This document shows, in pieces, positions 47,192 to 55,706 of a stretch of DNA of 64,000 bases. The notes below the pieces were generated by a model. It was not told where the DNA came from. It worked only from the letters and a program-made list of their open reading frames with translations, and did not search any database. The first letter of the stretch is position 1. Each line of letters begins with the position of its first letter. The translations under genes were made by a program, and so were the position numbers. This stretch comes from Acidimicrobiia bacterium (GTDB lineage: Bacteria; Actinomycetota; Acidimicrobiia; Acidimicrobiales; Poriferisodalaceae), in contig JAJECP010000003.1 of the NCBI GenBank assembly GCA_022821985.1, forward strand, positions 62,001-126,000. Reading direction: 5' to 3'.

Positions 47192-49492
47192 ATGACTGAA
47201 TCACCCGCGGCTCGCGCGAACGCGCCCGGCCCTGCCGATACTGATCCCGATCCCCCTAAGCAGATCACCGGGTACTGCGAACCGTGGACACTGCGTGCGG
47301 GCGAGTCGATCCGGCTGATGGCCTCATCGCACCAGCCCGGACCGGCCGACGTCGACATCACGCAGATTGTCTGCGGCGACCCGACCCGCTACGGACCCGG
47401 CTTCGACGAACGACCGGCTCCCACGGCCGGCAGCTGGTCGGTGACCCTCGACGAACAGCCGCTCACACCGGGCTCGTACGGCGTTGCAGCGTTGGATGAC
47501 GTGCCGAATGCGCGCCGTCTCGGTCTCCGAGTGTGGGTGATGCCAACGCTGCCAGATCGACCGGCGCGCATAGCGACCCTGTGCGCGCACACCGCGGGCG
47601 CACCAGCGGACTCAGCGGCGATCGAGGCGCTGCGCCTTGATCTCACAGCGGGACGCGCCGTCGCCTCAACGTCAGCGCTCGGCGACGAAGTCCGGCTTGT
47701 GGTGGACGACTTGCCGCTGACGCGCAATCGGTGGTACCTGCTCGATGCCGAACTGGATCTCGACTCGGGAACCCTGAGCGCAGCGGCGACGACAGCGGTT
47801 TCCGACTCGCCGGGGCGCGATGCGGTGGAGGGAAACCGGCTGAGCGACCTGACGGTCTCGAAACTGGACGCAGAGCTGGGCGGGGCGCCACACGACGACG
47901 TGTTCCGGCACGGCACCGGCGGCGCGGCAAGCGGCACGACGCCTGTCAACGCGGGCGATCTCGCTCCGACCGAGCTGTGGCTCGCAGCGGGGCCTGCAGG
48001 CGAACGCTTCGACGGACGGCTGGCGCGCCCCACGTTCCGGGTCGACAGCGCCACCGTGTCGTGGGATCTCTCTGTCGACATGGCCGGACGGGCAGTGCCA
48101 GCCGACGATCCTGCATGCGGGCCGATGGTGCTGCACCAGCTGCCGACACGTGCGGTCAGCGGCCCGGCATGGGACGGCTCAGATCATCGTTGGATCGACA
48201 ATCGGGAACACTTCGACGCCATCCACTTTCATCGGGACGATCTGTACGACGCCGGGTGGCAAACCACGGTTGAGACGACGCTGCCCGATGACCTGCCGAG
48301 CGGGATCTACGCCTTCCGGGTCCGTAGCGATGCGGGCGAGGACCGCGTGCCGTTCTTCGTGCGGCCGGCGCTCGGTGCGCGCACGGCAGATGTCGCATTG
48401 CTGATGCCGACCGCCACCTATATGGCCTACGCCAATCACCGGATGCTGTTCGAAGGCGCCGACTTCATCCCGACCAAGGCTCGCCTGCGTCCCGAGCATG
48501 CGTACATCCGGGACCACCCTGAGATCGGCCTCAGCCACTACGAGAAGCACCCGGACCGCAGCGGCGTCATGTTCAGCTCGCGCCGCCGGCCCGTGCTGAA
48601 TCTGCGCCCCGGCGCCGACGGCTGGAACTTCACGCCCGACACCGACTTCAACGCATTCTTGGAGCATCTCGAAATCGGCCACGACATCGTCACCGACGAG
48701 GACCTGCATGTCGAGGGTGTCGACGCCATCGCGCCGTACCGCGTGCTGGTGACCGGCAGCCACCCCGAGTACTGGTCGACCGCCATGCTGGACGCGCTGG
48801 CCGACTGGCAGCGCAACGGCGGGCGGCTCATGTACCTGGGCGGCAACGGCTTCTACTGGAGGGTGGCGTTCAGCGATGACTGGCCAGGTGCGATGGAGCT
48901 GCGCCGGGCCGAGGACGGCGTACGCAACTGGCAGACCGGGCCGGGGGAGAGCTATCACGCTTGGGGCGGCGAGTACGGCGGGATGTGGCGGCGCCAGGGG
49001 CGGGCGCCCAACGAGATCTGCGGCATCGGCTTCGCCGCTCAGGGATTCGACAAGGCCACGTACTTCGTCCGCGATCCCGCGGTGGACGGCTCGAGGGCAG
49101 CGTGGATCCTCGAAGGTGTGCCCGGCGAGCGCATCGGCACGTCGGGGCTCGGCGGCGGTGCCGCCGGCCAGGAGCTGGATCGCTACGACGTGCGACTGGG
49201 ATCGCCCGAACACGCCGTGATGCTGGCCTCGGCCACCACGTTCGGACCCGGCATGCTGCGCACAAAGGAAGAGTTCGAAGGCTCGGTGGACTTTCCGACG
49301 CCCGACCCCATGGTGCGCGCTGACATGGTGTTCTACGAAACACCCAACGGCGGGGCGGTGTTCTCGGTGGGTTCGATCTCGTGGTTCGGTGCGCTGGCCC
49401 GCGACGGCTACGACAACGACGTCGCACGCATCACGGCCAACGTGGTGCGACGCTTCGCCGATCCTGAGCCCTTCCCGCCGCCAGCTGCGTAG
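47192..49492 (+). CDS. N,N-dimethylformamidase beta-subunit-like protein
   Basis: This 766-residue protein matches the large subunit of dimethylformamidase, an iron amidohydrolase that splits dimethylformamide. The characteristic TYMAYANHRM, GLSHYEKHPDRSG, LNLRPGADGWNF and VTGSHPEYWS segments are present. Y410, Y450, H524 and E526 are candidates for the two iron tyrosines, the catalytic His and the iron Glu. The N-terminal 250 residues include a lectin-like region. No gene for a small alpha subunit is visible beside it. The real substrate may be another small amide. Confidence 0.87.
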   Translation: MTESPAARANAPGPADTDPDPPKQITGYCEPWTLRAGESIRLMASSHQPGPADVDITQIVCGDPTRYGPGFDERPAPTAGSWSVTLDEQPLTPGSYGVAALDDVPNARRLGLRVWVMPTLPDRPARIATLCAHTAGAPADSAAIEALRLDLTAGRAVASTSALGDEVRLVVDDLPLTRNRWYLLDAELDLDSGTLSAAATTAVSDSPGRDAVEGNRLSDLTVSKLDAELGGAPHDDVFRHGTGGAASGTTPVNAGDLAPTELWLAAGPAGERFDGRLARPTFRVDSATVSWDLSVDMAGRAVPADDPACGPMVLHQLPTRAVSGPAWDGSDHRWIDNREHFDAIHFHRDDLYDAGWQTTVETTLPDDLPSGIYAFRVRSDAGEDRVPFFVRPALGARTADVALLMPTATYMAYANHRMLFEGADFIPTKARLRPEHAYIRDHPEIGLSHYEKHPDRSGVMFSSRRRPVLNLRPGADGWNFTPDTDFNAFLEHLEIGHDIVTDEDLHVEGVDAIAPYRVLVTGSHPEYWSTAMLDALADWQRNGGRLMYLGGNGFYWRVAFSDDWPGAMELRRAEDGVRNWQTGPGESYHAWGGEYGGMWRRQGRAPNEICGIGFAAQGFDKATYFVRDPAVDGSRAAWILEGVPGERIGTSGLGGGAAGQELDRYDVRLGSPEHAVMLASATTFGPGMLRTKEEFEGSVDFPTPDPMVRADMVFYETPNGGAVFSVGSISWFGALARDGYDNDVARITANVVRRFADPEPFPPPAA

Positions 49493-49513
49493 ACGGCTGC
49501 ACGAGGCGGGCGG

Positions 49514-50230
49514 TCAGCCGTCTTTGCGTGCCTCGGAGATGAGCTCGCTCACCCGATTCGCCGCTGGGGCGTAGTCGGGATCGACCTCGGGGCCCGGCAC
49601 GAACTCCGGTATCTCGACGCGCTCGGGACCAGACGGCGGCGCTGAACGCGCTGGCGCGGCTGCAGGTGCCGGTGGGGGTGCAGCGGGCTCGGCCGCGGGT
49701 GCCGGCGTCGGCTCGGCAGCTGAGCTCTCTGCCGCGTCTGTCGAACTCTCCGCCGCCGGGGCCGGACTGCTCTCGGGGGCCGGGACACCAGTTGCCTCGC
49801 GTGCGGACTTGGAACGGGCGAGTATCGCTGCAAGTCGGGGATCCGCTCCGCCGTCATCGGCGGCCGGTGCCTCAGGCGCGGGTGCATCTGCCGTCGCGGC
49901 CTCGGCGGGTTCCGCCGCCGGTTCGTCGGTGCTCGCTGCCGGCAGCCCGCGCGACTCTGCAGCCGCAGCGCGGGCTTCGGCGATGCGCGCTCGTTCCTGC
50001 GCGGCCTCGATCTCTTCTCGCGCTCTGCGGGCCAGAAACTGCGGCCACTCGTCCTCGGGCACCAGCTTGCTGTGGGCCACCGAGATGACTTCGATGTCGT
50101 TGTCGAAGCGCACGCGGTAGCGCTTGATGGCGAAGCCGAGGCCCCGGCCGCATTTGCCTGGCGTGCCTTCGGGCACGCCGGGGAGGTCCTCGTTGACTAC
50201 TACCCGGGTGCCGCGCTTGTACTCGCTCAT
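49514..50230 (-). CDS. Hypothetical protein with SH3-like N-terminus and Ala/Pro-rich tail
   Basis: This 238-residue protein is not recognised. The first 55 residues predict a small beta-barrel (GTRVVVNEDLPGVPEGTPGK, then RYRVRFDNDIEVISVAHSKLV), as in SH3- or KOW-like folds. A charged Ala/Glu/Arg helix follows (about 62-95), then a long Ala/Pro/Glu-rich disordered stretch (95-205) and a short C-terminal helix ending SELISEARKDG. There is no signal peptide or membrane segment. It is divergent from the epimerase gene. The compositional layout suggests a scaffold or nucleic-acid-associated protein; no more can be said. Confidence 0.7.
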   Translation of the reverse strand: MSEYKRGTRVVVNEDLPGVPEGTPGKCGRGLGFAIKRYRVRFDNDIEVISVAHSKLVPEDEWPQFLARRAREEIEAAQERARIAEARAAAAESRGLPAASTDEPAAEPAEAATADAPAPEAPAADDGGADPRLAAILARSKSAREATGVPAPESSPAPAAESSTDAAESSAAEPTPAPAAEPAAPPPAPAAAPARSAPPSGPERVEIPEFVPGPEVDPDYAPAANRVSELISEARKDG

Positions 50231-50309
50231 GACCCGGTTCCGCTGACGCTCGCGCTCATCGTTGCGGGAGCGTACCGGCGAATGAGGTCAGCTTCACCGG
50301 CACCCGTCG

Positions 50310-50315
50310 TAGATT
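50310..50315 (+). promoter_or_regulatory. Putative -10 element for leaderless epimerase gene
   Basis: TAGATT ends 8 bases before the GTG at 50324. Confidence 0.4.
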
Positions 50316-50323
50316 CAGAGGGC

Positions 50324-51478
50324 GTGAGCGAGCAGACAGCCTTGGTGGTGGGCGGCACCGGTCCGACTGGGCCCCACGTGGTGAAGGGCTTGCTGGAGCG
50401 CGGCTATCGGGTGACGATCCTGCACACGGGACGCCATGAGGTCGACGAGATCACCGATCTGGTCGAGCACATCCACACGGACCCGTTCGATGCCGACCGG
50501 TTCGCTGCCGCCATCGGATCGGCCACGTATGACCTGTCAGTGGTCATGTACGGCCGGCTGCGCGAGATAGCGCGGGTGATGGCCGGCCGCGTGTCCAAGT
50601 TCGTGAGCATCGGTGGCTTTCCCGTCTACAGCGGCTGGGGCGACGCCGATGCACTGTGGCCCGCTGGCATGCGGGTGCCGACGCGCGAGCACGATCGCCT
50701 GGTCTCCGACGAGCCGCCCGAGTTCCGCGTCAACAACAAGGTTCGCCAGATCGCCAACACGGAGCTCGTCGTGTTCCGCGAGCACCCCACGGCATCGCAC
50801 TTGCGCTACCCGTGGATTTACGGCCCCGGGCAGATCAGCCCGCGCGAGTGGAAGATCGTGCGCCGCGTGCTCGATGGCCGTACTCGCATCGTGCTGCCCG
50901 ACGGTGGCGTGACATTGCAGGCGTCTGCGGATGCCCGCAATGCCGCAGCGATGGTGCTGGCCGCTGTCGATGCCGGCGCACGGTCATCCGGTGAGGCATA
51001 CAACGTGTCTGACGAGTGGACGCCCACGCTGCTGCAGTGGGTGGAGATCATTGCTGCGGCGCTCGACCACAGCTTCGAGATCGTGTCGATCCCGTGGGAG
51101 CACGCCGCCGTGTCGCACCATCTCACGCAGCGCAGCACACCCCACCACCGCGTCATCAACTGCGACAAGGCGATCTACCAACTCGGGTATCGCGATGTCG
51201 TGGATCCGGTGGAGGGGTTGACGGACACCGCACGTTGGCTCGCTCGTGAAGAGAACCATCCAGAGCCCGGCGGTGCCATGGAGCGTTCGATCGTGGATCG
51301 CTTCGACTACGAGGCCGAGGATCGGCTGATGGACGCTTGGCAGGCCGCCATCGCCCGCGACGACATCGCCGCTGCTGCGGCTGCGGCCGACCCGGGTTTC
51401 TTCGATCGCTACGCCGCCGAATTCGACGACCGGCCCGGCGCCGGCAAGGGGTGGACTTCCGTCAGCCGTTCCGGCTGA
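50324..51478 (+). CDS. NAD-dependent epimerase/dehydratase family protein
   Basis: This 384-residue extended short-chain dehydrogenase-like protein has the Rossmann motif VVGGTGPTGPHVVKGLLERGY. The catalytic YxxxK is not in the usual place: FRVNNKVRQIANTEL lies where YGxxK would be, so it may lack classic dehydrogenase activity or be an atypical member. SHLRYPWIYGPGQ and YNVSDEWTPTLLQW are typical of the superfamily. The GTG is supported by its -10 spacing. The stop lies inside the first of three palindromic repeats. Confidence 0.82.
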   Translation: MSEQTALVVGGTGPTGPHVVKGLLERGYRVTILHTGRHEVDEITDLVEHIHTDPFDADRFAAAIGSATYDLSVVMYGRLREIARVMAGRVSKFVSIGGFPVYSGWGDADALWPAGMRVPTREHDRLVSDEPPEFRVNNKVRQIANTELVVFREHPTASHLRYPWIYGPGQISPREWKIVRRVLDGRTRIVLPDGGVTLQASADARNAAAMVLAAVDAGARSSGEAYNVSDEWTPTLLQWVEIIAAALDHSFEIVSIPWEHAAVSHHLTQRSTPHHRVINCDKAIYQLGYRDVVDPVEGLTDTARWLAREENHPEPGGAMERSIVDRFDYEAEDRLMDAWQAAIARDDIAAAAAAADPGFFDRYAAEFDDRPGAGKGWTSVSRSG

Positions 51479-51540
51479 GCGATGGGCACAGTCAGCCGTT
51501 CCGGCTGAGCGATCGGCACATTCAGCCGTTCCGGCTGATC
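51461..51540. repeat. Three 30-bp tandem repeats, each with a 7-bp stem hairpin
   Basis: Units begin at 51461, 51491 and 51521. Each holds TCAGCCG, a TTC loop, and CGGCTGA, a perfect 7-bp dyad, followed by a short spacer GCGATnGGCACA in the first two. The first copy contains the epimerase stop codon and the third ends at the stop codon of the convergent modC gene. This looks like a tandem, bidirectional terminator or REP-like element. Confidence 0.85.
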
Positions 51541-52717
51541 AGTCGCGGCTGTCGGGGGCGAGATCGACCTCGGTGGCTTTGACGGAGACCCACAAGGTGG
51601 TGCCGGGCCGGATCAGGAGCTCGTGAGCAGCACCCGGCGTGATGTCGGCCGTGAGCGGCAGGGGAGATCCGAGCAGCACACGGGTGATGTCGCCCAGCGG
51701 CTCGACGGCTTCGGCGGTGGTGCGCCAGACGTTGCGGGGGCTGCCGCTGGGCCGCTCCCGGTGCAGGGCGATCGCCCGCGGGTGGATCGTGGCCAAGACC
51801 GCCCCGAACATCGATGTGTCCGCAGCGTGCAGCACCACAGCCGGGCGGCGGCCGGTCGGCGACGGCGTCGGGTCGTCGTCCGCCACGGTGATCTCGCCGT
51901 CGCGGGCGGTGCCGCGCACCAGGTTGATGCCCGACAGATCGGCGGCGTACGCGGTAGCCGGCGCGCGTCGCAGCTCGTCGGGCGTTCCCGATTGGGTGAG
52001 GCGACCGTTCTCGAGGATGTGCACATGATCGGCCAGCACGAAGGCGTCGGTGGGATCGTGGGTGATCAGCAGGCGCGGCACGTCGCCCGCGCCGGGGCCC
52101 GGGGTTGTAGGCGACGCACTGCCGCCGTTGCGCCCGCTGCTGAGGTGGGCGGCCAGGTTGCGCCGCAGGCGGTTGCGGGCGGTGACGTCCAACGAGCCCA
52201 GCGGCTCGTCGGCAACCAGCAGGTCCGGCTCGCAGGCGAGCGCGCGTGCGAGCGCCACCCGTTGGCGCTGGCCACCTGACAGCGCACGAGGCCGTCGATG
52301 GCTCAGATCGCCGAGGTCCATGGCATCCAGCCAGTCCTGTGCCCGTTCGCGAGCGGGGGCTCGACGCATGCCGCGGGATGTCAGCCCGAACGCCACGTTG
52401 TCGAGCGCGTTGAGATGGCCGAACAGCACTTGGTCCTGAAACACCACACCGATGCGGCGCCCTTCGGGCGGAACGAAGACACCGGCGGCCGGATCGTCCA
52501 GAACCCGTCCGGCGAGGCGCACCACGCCGCCATCGAGCGGCAGCAACCCAGCAATCGCAGCCACGATCGTGGACTTGCCAGCGCCGTTGGGACCGAGCAG
52601 GGCGGCGGTCTCGCCTGCGTCGACGCTCAGCGACACGTCCAGCTCGAACTCGCCGCGCCGCAGCCGGAGGTCGGCCTCCAAGCTGCCGGCTGTCGTGCTC
52701 ATGGCGTCGGTGCTCAT
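51539..52717 (-). CDS. modC: Molybdate ABC transporter ATP-binding protein with TOBE/Mop domain
   Basis: This 392-residue ATPase powers molybdate import. Walker A is GPNGAGKS, the signature is LSGGQRQRVALARAL, Walker B is LLVADEPLGSL, and the switch His is in LLITHDP. A C-terminal domain (about 300-392) resembles the molybdate-binding TOBE/Mop fold. A Gly/Ser/Pro-rich insertion lies between Walker B and the switch His. The ATG at 52717 overlaps the permease stop by 4 bases. Tungstate or sulfate cannot be excluded as substrate. Confidence 0.9.
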   Translation of the reverse strand: MSTDAMSTTAGSLEADLRLRRGEFELDVSLSVDAGETAALLGPNGAGKSTIVAAIAGLLPLDGGVVRLAGRVLDDPAAGVFVPPEGRRIGVVFQDQVLFGHLNALDNVAFGLTSRGMRRAPARERAQDWLDAMDLGDLSHRRPRALSGGQRQRVALARALACEPDLLVADEPLGSLDVTARNRLRRNLAAHLSSGRNGGSASPTTPGPGAGDVPRLLITHDPTDAFVLADHVHILENGRLTQSGTPDELRRAPATAYAADLSGINLVRGTARDGEITVADDDPTPSPTGRRPAVVLHAADTSMFGAVLATIHPRAIALHRERPSGSPRNVWRTTAEAVEPLGDITRVLLGSPLPLTADITPGAAHELLIRPGTTLWVSVKATEVDLAPDSRD

Positions 52718-53559
52718 CGGCTCGGCCACCAGCGGTCCCGCAAGGCGATCAGCAGGCCCAGCGACAGTGCGACGAGCACCAGGCTGATGGCCACCGCCGT
52801 ATCCCGGTTCGACTCCAGCGCTACGAACACCGCCAGCGGCAGCGTCTGGGTGCGTCCGCCGAGACTGCCCGCGAACGTGACGGTCGCGCCGAACTCGCCC
52901 AGGGCTCGCGCCCACGCCACCACCACTGCGACGCCCAGCGCCGGCCCGATCATGGGAAGCGTCACCCGCCACAGCACGCGCAGCCGCGACGCACCCAGCG
53001 TGGCGGCGGCGAGCTCGTAGCGACGGTCGAGATTCCGCAAGGCACCCTCGACCGTCAGGATCACGAGCGGGGTGGCCACGAAGGCGTTCGCCAGGATGAC
53101 GCCCCAGATCGAGTACGGCAGCAGCAGGCCGGTGGCGTCGTGCAACGGCCCGCCGACGACTCCGCGCCGGCCGAGCGCGAACAGCAGCGCGGCGCCGCCC
53201 ACCACCGGCGGCAGCACCATCGGCAGCGTCACAAGCGCCCGTATCGCCGAGCGGCCCGGGAATGACACCCGCGCCAGCACCCATGCCAGCGGCACGCCGA
53301 CCAGCGCGGCGACCGCGGCTGCTGCAACGGACGACACCACAGAGAGCACGGCAGCGTCCACCACGAACCGGCTCGACAAGTGCGTCCACAGCCCGGTCCA
53401 TGGTGCACGCGCAACAAGGCCCACGAGCGGCAGTGCGAACAGCACGACGCCGACGCCAGCGAGCAGCGCGACCGGCCAAGGCGGCAGGTCACGCGCTGAC
53501 CGGCGGGCCGGCCGACGGGCGGGCTCAGGGGCACTTGTGGAGGTGGTCGTGCTGGTCAT
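52714..53559 (-). CDS. modB: Molybdate ABC transporter permease
   Basis: This 281-residue permease has about five to six transmembrane segments and the EAA loop ELAAATLGASRLRVLWRVTLPMIGP, which contacts the ATPase. The VTLPMVLPPVVGGAALLFALGRRG stretch is typical of ModB. The start ATG overlaps the modA stop by 4 bases. Its first 25 residues are Ser/Thr/Arg-rich and cytoplasmic. Confidence 0.92.
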   Translation of the reverse strand: MTSTTTSTSAPEPARRPARRSARDLPPWPVALLAGVGVVLFALPLVGLVARAPWTGLWTHLSSRFVVDAAVLSVVSSVAAAAVAALVGVPLAWVLARVSFPGRSAIRALVTLPMVLPPVVGGAALLFALGRRGVVGGPLHDATGLLLPYSIWGVILANAFVATPLVILTVEGALRNLDRRYELAAATLGASRLRVLWRVTLPMIGPALGVAVVVAWARALGEFGATVTFAGSLGGRTQTLPLAVFVALESNRDTAVAISLVLVALSLGLLIALRDRWWPSR

Positions 53560-54437
53560 GGTGCCCCAAAACCGTGGGCAACAAACGTGTCTCGGGCGGC
53601 AGCGGAGTGCAAGAAGTCCACGAAGGCCTCGGCCGCCTGGGTGTTGGGCGCTCGTGTGAGCACGGCGGCCTCGTAGGTCGTCTCTGGGGCAGAACCAGCG
53701 TCCCAGCCCAGGCTCTCGATTCCAGCGGCGGTCCGTGCGTCGCTGGCGTACACCACGGCGGCATCCAGCTCCCCGGCGGCCAGCTTGGTGACCAGAGCGC
53801 GCACATTGGGCTCGTCGGTGTCGGGCACAGGCTCGATGCCGGCACGGGACAGGCCTGCCCGCGCATGGGCACCGCACGGCACTTCGGCGGCACACAATCC
53901 GATCAGCAGCTCAGGGCGAGTCAGATCGGCGAGCGCAGCAACCCCGGCGTCGTTGCCCGCGGGCACTGCGAGCACCAACGAGTTGCGAGCCACTACGACG
54001 GGCTCGCCGCTGATGCCGACCTCGTGGCGGACTGTCTGCAGATGACTCGGGTCGGCGGGAACGAACACGTCGGCCGGCGCGCCGGCGAGCACCTGCTCTC
54101 GCAGTGCCGAGCTCCCGGCTCCCGCGATCTGCACATCCACTCCCGGATGGAGCAGTTCGAAGTCACCAGCGAGCACCTCGGCCACCGGCAACAGCGACGC
54201 AGCAACTAGGACATGCAGGCTGCCTTCGAGCGTTGCTGCGCCGCTGACGCTTGCGCCGGAGCGGTTGGATCCATCAACGTCGCCTTCAGACGCCGCGCAG
54301 CCTGCTGCCAGCGGTGTCATCACCAGCAGCGCCAGTGCGGCACAGCGGCGTGTCCACGTCGCACGCTGCGCGACATCCGTGTCGTGCGTCGCCGCGCATA
54401 CGCCGCCCATAGCTTCGCCAGTGTGCCCGACGCTCAC
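53556..54437 (-). CDS. modA: Molybdate ABC transporter substrate-binding lipoprotein
   Basis: This 293-residue periplasm-type binding protein carries a lipobox near residue 47 (LAAGC) after a hydrophobic signal. The ModA core is clear: HVLVAASLLPVAEVLAGDF, the GAGSSALREQVLAGAPADVFVPADP segment, and the C-terminal DAAVVYASDART. Ser/Thr of those loops would bind the oxyanion. The GTG start gives a long N-region; an in-frame ATG at residue 10 is an alternative. Confidence 0.9.
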   Translation of the reverse strand: MSVGHTGEAMGGVCAATHDTDVAQRATWTRRCAALALLVMTPLAAGCAASEGDVDGSNRSGASVSGAATLEGSLHVLVAASLLPVAEVLAGDFELLHPGVDVQIAGAGSSALREQVLAGAPADVFVPADPSHLQTVRHEVGISGEPVVVARNSLVLAVPAGNDAGVAALADLTRPELLIGLCAAEVPCGAHARAGLSRAGIEPVPDTDEPNVRALVTKLAAGELDAAVVYASDARTAAGIESLGWDAGSAPETTYEAAVLTRAPNTQAAEAFVDFLHSAAARDTFVAHGFGAP

Positions 54438-54478
54438 GGATGTCGAAAATTCGGCGCGATGTCCAGCAGCAAGCGCTC

Positions 54479-54484
54479 TATGGT
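54479..54484 (+). promoter_or_regulatory. Putative -10 element for small membrane protein gene
   Basis: TATGGT ends 6 bases before the ATG at 54491 and decides this start over the one at 54440. Confidence 0.4.
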
Positions 54485-54490
54485 GGAGCC

Positions 54491-54742
54491 ATGGTCGCCG
54501 AAGTTCCCGCCGCCACTCAAATCGTGGTCGACGCGTGGGTGCTGCTGGTGGCCGCTGCGGGCATTGTGATCACTGTCTTGGGCACCGGCCTGTCGATCAC
54601 GTTCCATCTCGCTGGCCGCATCGACCATCAATCCGATGAGATCGGGCATGTGCGCGAACGCGTCGCGCGCTTGGAGGTCCTCTTCGCCAATCGGGGCGAC
54701 TCATCGGGACCAGCAACGGAGCCGCCAGCAGCGGACGAATAG
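54491..54742 (+). CDS. Small single-pass membrane protein of unknown function
   Basis: This 83-residue protein has one transmembrane segment at about residues 10-37 and then a short predicted coiled-coil helix (IDHQSDEIGHVRERVARLEVLF) with a Pro-rich tail. No family was recognised. It is divergent from modA and lies 10 bases before the metallo-beta-lactamase-fold gene, whose -10 element overlaps its stop codon. Confidence 0.6.
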   Translation: MVAEVPAATQIVVDAWVLLVAAAGIVITVLGTGLSITFHLAGRIDHQSDEIGHVRERVARLEVLFANRGDSSGPATEPPAADE

Positions 54743-54745
54743 GGT
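54740..54745 (+). promoter_or_regulatory. Putative -10 element for MBL-fold gene
   Basis: TAGGGT ends 7 bases before the ATG at 54753 and overlaps the upstream stop codon. Confidence 0.4.
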
Positions 54746-54752
54746 CCTCAGC

Positions 54753-55664
54753 ATGGCTACGACGCTGGACTGGTACGGGTGCGCGACGTTCCGGTTGCGC
54801 ACGGCCGGCCTGGTGATCTTTCTCGACGCTTACATCGACCGGGCGGAAAATGCCGTGGGTCCTGGCTTGTCTGCTGACGACGTCACCGAGGCGGACTGGG
54901 TGCTCGTGGGCCATTCCCACTTCGATCACCTCTACGGGGCCGAGCGCATCGTGGCCAATACCGATGCCACGCTGATCGCGTCCTACGAGTCGGTACGGGT
55001 GATGGCCGAGGCCGGAGTCCCCGAAGACCGGATGATCTGCGTGGCGGGCGGCGAGACGGTGGATCTCGCCCGGGGAGACCGGGGAGCCGGCGTGCGGGTG
55101 TCGGTGTATCCGAGCCAGCACTCCTGCGTCTGGTCGCACACCCAGATGGACCAGCCCGACCACGTCTGCCTGGGCGACCTCGGCGTGACCTGGCAGGAGC
55201 AGCAGCAGAAGTTCGCCGAGCTGATGAAGTACCTGGCGACGGAGGTCGATGCCGACACCAGCGCGCACATCGCTGCGTCGGCCGCCGGCCACAGCGACCG
55301 GGGCGACGGGGGAGCGCTGCTGTTCCTGATCGAGGCGCCCGATGGATCGGTGCTGTTCCAGGACACCTCGGGTCACTGGTCGGGCGTGATGCGCGACCTG
55401 CGCCCCGACGTGGCGATCCTTGCGGCGGCGGGCCGCGGCAACATCGACGGCGAGCCCATCCAGGGCTCGCTGGCACAGTTCATCGGCCGTCAAGCCGATC
55501 TGCTGCGGCCCCGCAAGATCATCCTCGGACACCACGACAACTGGCTGCCGGGCTTCTCGGTGCCGACCGACACGTCGTCCATTGCCGCCGAGCTGGCACG
55601 CGTCACGCCGAACGTCGAGTTCCTCGAACCGGGCTACATGGAAGCAACCCCGATCCTGCCTTAG
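54753..55664 (+). CDS. Metallo-beta-lactamase-fold hydrolase (UlaG-like)
   Basis: This 303-residue protein has an MBL-fold core. The metal motif is GHSHFDHLYG (HxHxDH), and later His residues include SQHSCVWSHTQMDQ and ILGHHDNWLPGF. The start MATTLDWYGCATFRLRTAGL matches UlaG/L-ascorbate-6-phosphate-lactonase-like proteins. The substrate is unknown. The ATG is supported by a TAGGGT element with leaderless spacing. Confidence 0.85.
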   Translation: MATTLDWYGCATFRLRTAGLVIFLDAYIDRAENAVGPGLSADDVTEADWVLVGHSHFDHLYGAERIVANTDATLIASYESVRVMAEAGVPEDRMICVAGGETVDLARGDRGAGVRVSVYPSQHSCVWSHTQMDQPDHVCLGDLGVTWQEQQQKFAELMKYLATEVDADTSAHIAASAAGHSDRGDGGALLFLIEAPDGSVLFQDTSGHWSGVMRDLRPDVAILAAAGRGNIDGEPIQGSLAQFIGRQADLLRPRKIILGHHDNWLPGFSVPTDTSSIAAELARVTPNVEFLEPGYMEATPILP

Positions 55665-55706
55665 TCGAGATAGCGGTTGACGGGCTGCGTTTGTGCGGCC
55701 CGTTCG

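Noticed and set aside
51461-51540. CRISPR array
   Set aside because: Only three 30-bp units in direct tandem without variable spacers and without cas genes.
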